Shown in pieces: positions 34,801 to 48,000 of a DNA stretch of 64,000 nucleotides. The stretch covers positions 16,402,246 to 16,466,245 of the forward strand of contig NC_135555.1 of NCBI RefSeq assembly GCF_964340395.1, written 5' to 3'. The notes under the pieces were generated by a model that saw nothing but the letters and a program-made list of their open reading frames with translations, did not search any database and was not told where the DNA came from. The translations under genes were made by a program, and so were the position numbers. The number at the start of each line of letters is the position of its first letter. Positions within the stretch are counted from its first letter, which is position 1. Source of the stretch: Glandiceps talaboti (Eukaryota > Hemichordata > Enteropneusta > Spengelidae).

Positions 34801-37800
34801 ACCCCTAACATGTCAGAATAATCATACTGATAATATTACTGTCAATCACTCATTACTACATATTAAAAACATTCATTCCTATATATTTTTTTTCAATTTG
34901 CTAGGAACAAGTGGAAGAAATGAAGAAGAAGGAAGAGAGGATGGAGAAACAAATGAATGAAATCCAGGCTGAAAATAGGAGACTAAAAGAACCATTAGAG
35001 AAGGCCAGAGAAGAAGTAGCAGAACTTCAACGACAACTAGCTAATTATGACAAAGACAAAGCATCTTTAGCTGTGAGTCAAATATCACAAAGTAATGCCC
35101 CCCCCCCCCTCCTCTTCCACGCCCCTCCCCTTTGCTAATGCAAAGCAACTCTTCTTTTAAGCCAGTTACGTCATACTATAAAAAAAACAAAGGGAGCCCT
35201 CAAGGATTGGTGTTCAATGGCTGATGCTAGTAATAACATGGCTCCACTAAAATCCAGATCCTAAACGAGATATCAACCACGTACGTGCCTTTTAGGCTTT
35301 TGCCCAGTTTTAGTGTTTGTGAAAATAAAAATCGATTCTAAGTCAAGTGAAGGGACCACGAATCTGCATAATTCAATGTTGTTGTAAACCACAGGGCCTC
35401 CTTACGAATCGCTCCAAAACGTACCCGTTGGATTGCCATGATGCCATTGCTCATGAATATTTATAATTTCTGTAAAATATTGAAAAGTACGATGGAAGAT
35501 GCCAGAGTTCCATATTTCATTGCTTCAGTTGAAAAATATGTGCTCTGACTTGCCAGAATGGCATAATTGCTTCTCTCAGCTTACACCATTGTATGGTAAT
35601 CTTAGTAGATACAATTGTATTCAAAGGTATAGTATTTTCATTCTGCAAGTGTTTCATATATATACATGTACCGAACAGCTTCATCTGTTATTTCTGATTA
35701 TTTCATATCTTGTTTTATATTGTACATATACGAAAGTTACTCCCACCCCCACCCCCATAGTCATTTCCCTTTTCACAGAGTATTACACTAGAATTAGAAT
35801 TTACAGGTTACCTTTTTTTTTGCCCCAAAATGAAATTTCTCACATATTATTATGTTCTCTGACACACTTTAACGTTTGAATTTGTTGTTGTTGTAGAGTG
35901 CAAAGGCACGTCTCAGGGTCATGGACCAAGATTACAAAGACCTTCAATGGGAACATGAAGTGTTGGAGCAGAGATTTGAACAGGTGAGATATCATATAGT
36001 GTAGTAGTATACTGCCCTCAAGTGTTACAAAATAAAACAAAAGAATAATTGGGTAAGCTATAGAGGGCAGTGTTGTGACAGCGTTTGTTTCTACTCTGCT
36101 CACAGTCACAATTAATAGTGTACTGGAGCCAAATATTCTCTTCCATTTGATTTTTAATGTCATTTGTACAACAATACAGACCTTTTGAGGATTTCAAAAG
36201 TTGGATTTGGAACTAAATGTTATAAGATTGATAACTGGAATGACAGTTATGGTTTGGTTTGGTTAGAAAATTTCAGTGAAGCTAATTTCAATTTTTGTTC
36301 TTTATTTATCTATATATAGCTGCAAAAGGAGCGTGATGATTTGTATGCCAAGTTTGTCAAAGCTATCCATGAGGTGCAACAGAAGAGCAATTTCAAGAAC
36401 CTACTTCTTGAGAAGAAACTAACAGCACTCGCTGACACACTAGAAAAGAAAGAAGCACAGTTGAACGAAGTCTTATCAGCATCTAACCTAGATCCAACAG
36501 CACTTACAGTTGTCACAAGAAAACTGGAGGTAAGTCACTTTACTCTTGTCTCATTGTAGTGCTGTTTATCTTTCACTTGTGACCGGGTCAGTAAATAGAG
36601 GCGACAACAAGGAGATGTTTGGACTTCTTTTGACAGACTTCAATAATGAACAAATATCGCACATGAGGAGGAGAATAAACGTACAATGAATATAGAGCGA
36701 TCGAAGAACACAAAAAGTTGTATAGTTCAATGCAGATGTAAACGAACCTTACAACGTTTAATACTGTATACAAAACTTCATTCTACTATAAGACTTACAA
36801 AGTTACAAAGGTGTTAAATCATACTTTGTTAGCAACTTTTGCTTCTTCATACTCGTGAGAGTTACCTTGCGATAGAATAGTTGAGACCACAAACCAGTAC
36901 CTGTATGTATAAAAATCACACAAATTTAATTATAACAATTATGTCTGGAATCAAAGTAACTTAGCATCAGGAAAATCTTTACCACTATACATGTACTACT
37001 AAATTTTGGTACATGTACCACCTATGGCATTTGACCTATAGGGTCAAAATAGCATATAAGAGGGTCAACTTTTCCTCATGCATACATATAGTAATTTGCA
37101 TGTTTTGGCAGTCGTGGTTTTTGATGAAGTAATCAAATTATTATTAATTTGATGACATGCAAAGATGGTGAAATTTTGTTTCAAGAAATGAGAATTCTCG
37201 TCTATATGTCTACTGTACTACCAATTCTTCAATATCTTTTTTCTGTGTTGATTTCTGAAGATGAAATGATCATAACCGAAAAAGATCTCTGCTTCGAATC
37301 GTCATGGTTTTCCTATCTGAATGATGGAGTAATAAAGTTCACATCATCATCATGTGTTGAGATGATAAGAACTGTGTACAAAGGAAACACTTCATAATTA
37401 ATATCATTACAGTAGAATGGATTTTGACAAAACTAGGCAACCATTTCCCTGGAGGCATAACTAAATTTTTGGATATGTTGCGTTGGAGATTGTATGAAAA
37501 AAGTAGGCAGAAATACACTATACAAGTCGTCAGTAGAGAAATACTAAAAAAGTAATTGGTAAAGTACTGCAAGATAAAGAAAATGTGTTATTATATCTGC
37601 AGCTACTGTACTGGCTCTAATCTATACCATGTTTCCCTGCTCATTTTACATCCAAAGATTCGTACGAAAATTGTACAAAAGGGTTTAAGTTGCTACAAAT
37701 TTCTAGTCTAGGAAAACTATAACATATGTGTGCATAATATATCATGCATATGGGCAAGACACGTGATGACAGTCCATTGTACCATAGTACATCCCTGTGA

Positions 37801-40800
37801 GTCACTGTCTGTGAATTGAAATTTTCCTTTGTGTAACATAGTACTATGAACCCACAGTGAGTCCATGAACATCCATGTACAACCATTCATTCATTCTCCT
37901 ATATTATATACATCATGAATAAAAAACCTCTGCATTACAAATAAAATATTTTGACCTAAGTCCTTACTTGATTGTAGTTTTATGGGCTCAGTCTTCAATT
38001 GTAACTGCCAATAAATTGTTTTGCACAAATACTTTAAAGTTGAACCACCCTTATGTTACATTGAAAAGTGACAAAATAGAACAATTGAGATATAAAATAT
38101 GGTACACACAATTTATTTAGGATGATGACATATTTGTCATTTGCAAAAAAAAAAATGATGAAATAGGTATCATGTCATTCACAACCTTTTGTGCATTACT
38201 ATACATAGTTTGAACTATGTTGACCCTCACAGAAAATATGATGCAATGGTTATCAGTTTCTAAAGTTATGGGTAGGATATGAATATTGTAAATATGGTAA
38301 GTGAAATGAACATGGGGGACACGACTCGAGCTAGATTGTTTGAGATTGGGTGCATAATTATTAAGATTGTACAGAGGTCAGTTGTAGGGGTGGGGTTGAT
38401 ATTGTGATACTGGGGTATATACAAACCTACTACAGGAGTGGGGGAGGGGGGGGGGGCTGTAATGGAAGACAACATTTTTGTTATGGCAGCCTGGCAATTG
38501 TTCAACAAAAGATAAAAAGTGTGGGTTTTTTTGTGACTTGCATTGGAAGAGATATAGCAGAACACCCAATTTGGTTAGTCACATTATTGACAAGAAATTA
38601 TTGCTGTACATCATGCAATGCACCTAATTGACATAGAGGGCTCACTCACTGCATGTCAGGGCATACACTATGAAATGACAAACATTGCTGGGGTTCGAAA
38701 TGATTCAATATGGGTTTTTCTCAACGTGGTGGCATACAATTGAGATTTGGGAACACCAGATTTTAGTGGATTACAAAGAAAGTACGACTCACTAGTACAT
38801 CACTTTGGCTTTGAGGGTGTAATACTCGATTTATCAACACATTGGATAGTAATACCGGGTAGTATCGGTAGTTTGGCGTGGGAAAGTAGACAGTGTTAAT
38901 CTACAACTATAATCTTTACTTATATATGTCACCAGTGTGCCCTCTAATGATAGCCTAATTTTGATCAGTATGATAGAATTGGCATTTCCTGTGAGTCACC
39001 ATATATAGTAAGAGATAGGGGAACACCAAAGTTTGGTGCAGTCACTAGAATTGTATGCATCAGTTATGCGTCAAATTGGGGCACACTGTACTGCATAGCA
39101 GCACATAGATTTCTTTTTTAATGCTAATTCTTTTACTAAATTAATACACTGGTTGGACATAATTAATGTTACCTTAATAGATGAATTTTACTTGATTTTT
39201 ACTGCAAAAATGAGTCAAAAAAAATAATTGTTGAAGCGTGAACAATAATACACACAGTCATCGACTGCATGTTATCTGATGCAATACAGGTCACTATATA
39301 TACAATATGGTTTAAGTCACATTCGAAAAACAACTCTTCATTCAATTTTCAATTGTGTCACTTGCTTTTTAATGTTCGGTCATAAAAATACACTGTATCA
39401 TTTTTTGAGTCCTATCCTCAGTAATATTGGACGCGTGTGAAATTTTATAATTTTCATTAAAGGATTTCAATATTGAAATCCTGGATTCAAAATTTAATAC
39501 AACCCATAACACCAAAGTAAAGTGTTTTCTGTATGTACCACAATCATTTATAGCATCCATATCAAGTGTTAAAGTATACAGTTTCATTTGCTAATTGACC
39601 ACATTAGAAAGGCCACATGCTGGGCTTGTAAATAAACCAATTGAAACAGTATACTTTTACACATATGAATGCTATAAACGAGTGTAGCACATAGGGGAAG
39701 TGCTTTACTTCAGTGTTACTGGTTGTAGCTAGCTACAGTCCAGGGCACATAGACTACTAAATATTGTATCTAGACTACCAAATTAGCAGTAGTCCAGGAC
39801 ACATAGACTACTAAACATTGTATCTAGACTACCAAATTAGCAGTAGTCCAGGGTACATAGACTACTAAACATTATATCTAGACTACCAAATTAGCAGTAG
39901 TCCAGGGTACATAGACTACTAAACATTGTATCTGGACTACCACGTTAGCAGTAGTCCAGGGTACATAGACTACTAAATATTGTATCTAGACTACCACATT
40001 AGCAGTAGTCCAGGGCACATAGACTACTAAACATTGTATCAGGACTACCACATTATAGCAGTAGTCCAGGACACATACACTACTAAACATTGTATCTAGA
40101 CTACCCAATTAGCAGTAGTCCAGGGCACGTAGACTACTAAACAATGTATCTAGACATCTAAGGTGGTATAGTCTGTTAAAACCAGTGGAAATCAATAGAA
40201 AACTGTAGTTGAAGCAGTCCACAAATATGACTAGCAAACCTGTGTGCGTTAAATTTGAGTCCGGAAATCACACAGAAACATTGCAATATTTTGTAAGTCA
40301 TACAAATACGATCATCAATGCATGTATATATTATTCACATTTTGATTTGTTTGAGTTTGTTGGTCCTTTGCCCTCCATAAGTAGATGTGTATAAATCATT
40401 CTCTTTCCTGCTGTGTTTGCGCCACCAAAAAAAAAAATTATTTATCTGAAAAAAAAAACCTCTTATCAGTTTGGAGTCATTTTTTACCTCTTTATCTATG
40501 ACTCACATCATAGCTACCTGCCTTTACAAGATCCTATCTGCTAAAATGTCAACCGAAGTCGTACCTACCCCAATAATAGAAGAAAAAAAACACACCCTAA
40601 TAATAGAAAACCGCAGAGGAAATATTACACACTAACATTTTCGCCACCATAGCTAATTTGAGCTTATCAGCTGTACTGCACTGTTCTGTACAGGAAATAC
40701 ATTGTAAATAGATTTGTATTATAAAGCCCATTAACATAATATGAGTCATTTGAATATAAGACATTGTTCCTTTCATGTCATTAACATATAAAGTACATTG

Positions 40801-42920
40801 CCTCCCTTGTTGATATTTTCCTATGGCATTAATCCAGCCAGGGGTGTATTTAGTATCTTTTTTCATCTATTTTGAAATCCCCGGAATCCCATTCATTTGA
40901 TATGTATTTCACACTTCTTATCCTTCTGATCAATCCGAATGTTTTTACCTCATTTTCCTTACATACCCGGAATTTGATTTCTTGTTGATGTATACTTTAT
41001 AATGTTTCTCAAAATATGTGTCTCAGTGCGTCACTAACTCTGTTGTGTTCGAAATATGAGTCAAAACCTTCAATATTGCCATTACTTCCCCCCCCCCCCC
41101 CCCCCGATTTTTTTTTTTTTTTTTCCTTTTGTATTACTGGCACTGGTATAATTATGTTATTCTCCAATATTTGTCTTCATTCAGCCGGAAAATACTTGTG
41201 ACCTTAAACTAAGGGGTGTCACTACTCATCTAGCGACTCATAGTGACAAAAGCATCATGGGTCACTCGTATTTTCCTCGGCTGAAAGAAAAGAAAAAATA
41301 TTGAGGAGTAACCTCTAATTATCTTTATTTATATCCCAACATGGACAATTCTTTGTGCGACAGTAGAGAATAAAACCATACGTGAAAAAAATATTTTAAA
41401 ACAAGGTCACAATATACAAAGAAATGTGCACAAATAGGTACGGTCAAAATTCAAAGACAACCACAAATTAAAACACAGACAGATATATTAAAACAATGAA
41501 CGGATACGTTACTTATCATTCCTGACACGGTTCAGGAAGGAAATTGCTTTCAGAATGAATGACTCTTTAGCTCTGTTGGTGTTTTTGTCTTTGGGATTCT
41601 ATAGTGGTGACGGGATGGTAAAACTTCAAATGCATCAGTATCTATAACTGGAAGTGATGTTTTCATACTCATTCTTATTTTCGAGACTGTTATGTTGTCG
41701 TTGTTGTTGTCTCTGAAGCCTGTATGACGGACGATGACCTTGTGATCAAATCCATTAGCATACCACAAATGTGTGTAGTTTAATAGTTGACAAACTATAG
41801 TAGCTCTTTCATGGCTGTTTACACACAGACAACAAGCCAGTGTACACAGTGACATCACCACAATGTAGAGATATAATTCAACATTAGTCTTGTGCTATCC
41901 TTCATCGAATCTTAATAATAATAATTATAAATATAATAATTACTTTATTTATCATGAAAAACATGAAAGTTCCTTTGCATTGACCAGAACTGCATACTAG
42001 CCACATAGATTACATTTACTCAATGACAAATAATATGAAAAAATCCATGAAAAGTAAAAGATTACAATACATACAAATAAATACATTTAGCAGCGATGAC
42101 ATGTTATTTATGAGTTGAATTGATCTTGGCACGAAAGTAAACTTTAAACCTGTTTGTACGTTTATGTGGTACTCTGAGGCTACGGCCACTTGGGAGATAT
42201 TCATATTCTGTATGTAGTGGATGTGTTGAATCTTTTGATAATTCTCCTCTTTTTAAGTTAGAGATGATTTGATATCAGACTAATTCAGAATATAGTGAAC
42301 CATGTTATGCAAAGATTGGGTATATTTTTCAATGGGGCAAAATTCATCAAAAAAAAACCCCTGAAAAGTGACACTTTGAACTTTCATTAACCACTGTCTA
42401 GAACTATGTGTAAATCGTCTTTGAGTTTCTACATGATACATATTTCAATTGTGAAATGAACAATGTCTTATATTCAAATGATTCTCTCATTAATTATGTT
42501 AATAAGCGTATACAGTACATCCTACATCACAGTGTCCTTCATTTTACCAGAAGACTAAATGCAAATTGCCCTAGGTAAATAAAGTGTAGAAGCAGATATG
42601 GGAGTCAGACACCCTGTGGTTTTACTAATTGTATAGACTCCCAGGTAGCAGACCCAGCTAATTGCAAGAAGTGAAGTAAACACTCTGTTGCTATGGCAAC
42701 TGTAATCTTCATCCGGTTAAACTCTAGTCAGTGTATCACTGGTGGGATATCAGTATGGGGTGTTAGACTTTTACTCTCAACACTTGAATTATGCAAATGT
42801 CCTGGCTAGTCTAAATAATTATATTATAAGGTTCATTACAAATACATGCAATCTGGTTCATTGCAAACTGCAAGGTTGTCTGTGTCTGTCTTTGTCTGTG
42901 TGTCTGTGTGTGTGTGTCTG

Positions 42921-42987
<67 letters not shown>

Positions 42988-44999
42988 ACTCTTCCATCCA
43001 TGGTGTAGGGGACTACATTTGTAGATGCTGGGCTACATGGGGTCCCTAATAAATTTAGAGCTTCAAAATGTTGGTTTTGTGAATGCTTCCGGAGTGCAGG
43101 AATTGTTTTGACTTGAGAACCACACTGACATCACCCAAAAGTTGAATTTATACTTTCTGAACTTCGCTCAGAAAACATAGTAGGGGCTTTACTTAAGGCC
43201 CGCATCCCTTCTAGGCTACCCTGTGGGAAGATTGTCACCACATCATTTAAATATGACATTTTGACATATCATGTAGCAGTAGTGACTCAGAATCATTTTA
43301 AAAAATCACAGATGCTCTGCCCTAATGGAAATACCCTAAGTTTGTTTACGAAATGTCTGGGCTTTGTAGTTTATGTGTGTTACAACAAAACTGTTGCCCT
43401 GTCAGAACGGGGAGTCCCCATTTACTCACGGTCAGACTATGTTGTTGGCCTGTCAATATTACATTATAAATATATTTGGTTTTTGAAGGCTTGTCAGTGG
43501 TTGCTTGGATACAAGTGATATTTGAGATAGGAATCAGGAAAACCTCACTTGACTAAAAAATACTCTTAAATAGCTGAGTGGGTTGGTTATCAGTCGTGTC
43601 CTGGAGAGGTCAAGTGATCACACCTGGCAGGGTCATTCCAAAAAAAGGGGGCGTTTATCTTCAAAATGAATGCCCGCTTGGGTATGAAAATGTGGAGTAA
43701 TCAACTGCTAGCTGAGATAGATGCGTGACTTTTTGTACAGAGAATTCATTCAGTCATGTACTTGTCCTCAATCCATAATGTTGTCATGACAATGGAAACA
43801 AACTTGAAAATAACAGTATCCTGTTGAAAATCTGAAAGCATATATTCTACTATTATGATGATTGTCAGTCTGTCAAAATTTTCAACTGTACATATTAATT
43901 GCAACGCTAAGTCGTTTTCAAGGTTTGCCAGGGTATATGCATGGTAGAATTTAATAGGACACTGTGATATAATAAAACCTCCCAGTACACGCACAGTATG
44001 GTATACAGCTACAATTAACAGTAGTAGCAAATATTACACGGACTCACGAGACCAACTATCTTGTTGCAAATATATAGGTTAATGCATTTTTTTTAAGGGC
44101 TGAAGTCAGACCTCATGCGGCGGAACAAACACACTTGATTATTTAATACATAGCAGTATGAAATAGGAGAAGAGATATTTTTATGCAGTGTAGAGTAGCT
44201 TTTAAATTACCCCTGGAACTGAATTTAGGTTAATAGTGCTAAAAAGTTCACCCTGACATTTTTACCAGTTTGCTGTATACTTGATCTAACTTTGGATTGT
44301 TGGTGAAATATTACTTGTATTACAATGTATGTATTTATGGAGATTCACAGAATAGCGTGTGTTTAAATACATCAAGCTGAATTCAGTACTCAATACACAT
44401 AACACAGCACCAAGAATGAATATAAAAGAAGGTCAATGTATGCTAATTGATGGAAGCAAAGTGATGGACTGTGATTTATGTCTAAAATGCATAACGTAGT
44501 AGTCTCGAAAATTAGGGCTCCTGAGCTGAAATAGATGTTTGAAAACATGTGCCTAACATGTGGGCTTCATTACAATCTGCAATATAATCCCAATATATAC
44601 AGCTAGCTCTAGTTGTCTTCATTTCTAGTGCACCAGAATATCACTTTCTCTCTGCAATCCATTTGCCCAGGGGCTGTGCCAGGCCATATATCTTCATTGA
44701 ACAGCCGGTGGGTTGACGCACTATTCTACAGCCATCCTCTATTTTCTTCATTTACATCTAGAGCACAGTACTTACAGTGTCTCTAAAGAAAGGAGACATT
44801 TGTTGTTGTGTTCACTAAAAATGCATCTGATTGTCATACAGACATTAACCAAATATGTGCATGACTTCATCCGATGTTATGACCCTAAATGTTAACCTGA
44901 AGGTCAAGTGACAAGATCAAATCAAAACACTGGCAGATGTTGTTTTTTTGAGATGCAGTTCATCAGTTTGTGTAACAATATGCAAATTTTATTTATTTT

Positions 45000-45034
<35 letters not shown>

Positions 45035-48000
45035 GGGGGGGGGGGGGGGTAACTGTTGCTTCACATTTTGAATTCCATAATATGTAACTGATGTATATTT
45101 TTACAAAATGCTGTATACACATATCCTATTAACGATATTTCATCATATTTGATTATAGAACACATCAGAATATATGTGATAACATGCATTGCTATACAAA
45201 CATTTTAATAATGCATACAGAGATTAGAATAAAGGGTGTGAATTAATTAACAATATTAATAAATACTTTTAGAAATAAGCTAGATATGGCGTGTCAGATA
45301 AAAAATCTCTTTGTTATTCAAATATGCCTCCCCAGATATAACAAAGTAAACAGAATACTGAATATATTAATATCTATATAATTATGGCTTTAAAAGAGCG
45401 CTTGTATTATGTTCTCGGTATGAAAAGAAAATCTAGTCTGCATGACACGACATCAAAATGCAGGATGCAAATTGAGTAATTCAATAGAACACGTTATAGG
45501 CAAGAACTAAGTAAATGATATTGGTTGAAATTCATTAGATTTAAGGCTTATGATTGTGCATACAATTCATTCAATATACCAGACATACATATGTCATCGG
45601 ATTTAGAGCGTTGCAAAGACAGATTACCGCCAGGCTGTCCTTCGTTGTGTCACCCCCAGAAATATACATATTCGAGTTCATAAAGCCCCCTATGATTAGA
45701 GATGGCGCATCAATGACTTCAATTTACGTATGCAAAATGTTTGAGTATGTAAACTTTACAAGGCCTGGATTTTAAAGGATTTTATTTTTGGAATTGGAAA
45801 TTTCATCAGTTGATATCATGCAGATTCAACAATTGTACATACATGTTTCTGAGTTCCTGAGTAAAAAAGATCCTCTGGTATTTAAGAGAAAAGCTATCTT
45901 GTTTCATGCTCTGTTTGTCATCGCTGACAACCCTAAATAGTGATGACGAAAAACTATGTCGGGTCAGAATGTCCAGTATGGAAAGTGTGTCAGGACTGTT
46001 AAAATGTAGGTGACTGTTCCATAGTTTGCATAAGTAGCGCTGGGTGAAACCATTCATGTTTTACAGGGGTGCATAAATTAACAAAATGAGGGTATTAGCC
46101 CCAGCTGTATATTTAAATATATTCAGCATGTACTCTTCTGGTGTAATATGGATATACCATGGTATGTTGATATAAAGCAGTCGTTACCTACTTGACCAGA
46201 GGGCAATTTGAATAATGAATTTGTAGAAATATAATGATATGCATGTCCAGTAGTTACTTATTTATTCATCTGTGCATATCTTTTATTATTTGCAGGATGT
46301 CTTAGACTCTAAGAACAGCGCTATCAAGGATCTACAGTATGAATTAGCCAGAGTATGCAAGGTAAGAAGAAACTTTTTTTATTTTTTTATTTTTATTTTT
46401 TTTTTATTTTTTTTTATTAGCACCACACCATTGACAGGCACGTGTCCTGGGTAACCTGTAACATTGTATAGTGCAATGCAATAATAATGGTGCCAATATT
46501 GGTGCCTGAAAAAATAGTAAAATATCAATACCTTTGATTTTAAATTTGTCCAACTGCTGACTGATACTTTAAAACTTAATCATAAAGTTGATAGGAAATT
46601 TATTTTCATATACACATAAATTGATTCTTCTTACTTTGTACCCATGATGATGTTTCTCTTCCCAGTACTGGGTTTCCTAAATCATGTCAGTCCAAATTCA
46701 CAAACATACATAAATTATATATTGTTATTTTCTGTATGAGAATAGACGGTAAAAGTGCATTTAGTTAAATTCAATATTTTAATAATGTGCGGTTCTGTGG
46801 ATTTGCTCAATTCACACACAGAAACATACACATAAATATTTTAGAAAGATGTCAAATAACCTAAATTCAAGCAGTCAAAATTCATACTTAAAAGACATAT
46901 CCCCGACCCTTTTTCTAAACCAGGTGACACCTATCATATAATCTTTGACAATGAGCGATAACACAACAAACTGTCACTTTTCTATGGTACCTTACAAAAC
47001 TCTCTGACATACATGTTTGTTTATTTGAACTCTGGTGACAAAAAGTACTCCATTTTCTCGATCGTTTATATTATTCTCCTCAAAGTTGTCAAAGTGATTG
47101 AAGAGCTTCCTCTGGGTTAGGTTTGATACAGTATTACAGTGACAGATAGATTCTGGTCGATCAAAGAGTTCACTGTACATTCTAACATTACTACAGTTTG
47201 TATTGAGAAATGTTTTGAAAATATTTACAAACAACTTAGTACTTTGTTACATAATGCGTCATTAGGCTATGCTACAAAATTCCCAATTTTTAGCTCCGCT
47301 GTCAGCGAAAGCTGAAAGCGTAGCTTTAGGTATAGGTGGGTATTGAGGTATAGAGAGTAGAGTGAATCATAGGTGTCCGTCAAACTTTTATATTTTTACT
47401 ATCTACTCCATAAGTGACAGTCGGAATTCTTCGATATTTGGTGTGCATGTTCCCTGGGGGGAGGCTATTCAGATTTGTTCATGCCAAGTTGATCTGTGCC
47501 ATTTTCAATTTTTTATGATTTTTTTTCATAAAATGTCATTTTCATCAACTCCTTGAAAACCTCTTATTAGATTGCTTTGATATCTGGCGTGTTGATGCGC
47601 AGGGGGTAGCTTACTCAGATTTGTTAATTTCAAGTCAGCACATCCTCATTTTTATTTTTTATGATTTTTTTTTTGTAATTTGAAAAAAAAATGAATATGT
47701 TAATGAGCATAATGACCGACGCCATATTGGAAATCAGTCGACGAGACTTTAAGTAAACTGCCACTTTTCAAAAGACACTATTGACGTCAAACAAGCAATG
47801 TAATATGTGCTATAGTCATAATTCTACGCATTGGGCGCCCAAATGACAAGCGTTTGTTCGAAACAGGGTTGTAAACTTCAAATCCAATTCTGCACCCTTC
47901 TACATTATCAGCCAATCCGCAACATCCTCATTTGCATACTCTATCCTGATTCGACCAGAAGCTGAAGGTGACCTCATTCGACCGAGCGATTTCCCACAGC

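Larger units (their letters stand above)
36530..46295 (+). other. GAS8 intron 8 (9.77 kb), repeat-rich
   Basis: The longest intron. 36530-39728 is mostly unique AT-rich sequence with no recognised gene. It is followed by a 54-bp minisatellite, a MITE-like copy, two LINE 3' ends on the minus strand, a GT microsatellite and a poly-T/poly-G run. 43000-45000 and 45050-46295 show no further feature I can support. Confidence 0.8.

Noticed and set aside
45002-45049. Poly-T/poly-G as a retroelement tail or biological signal
   Set aside because: Long homopolymers are prone to sequencing and assembly error, and no element body is attached.
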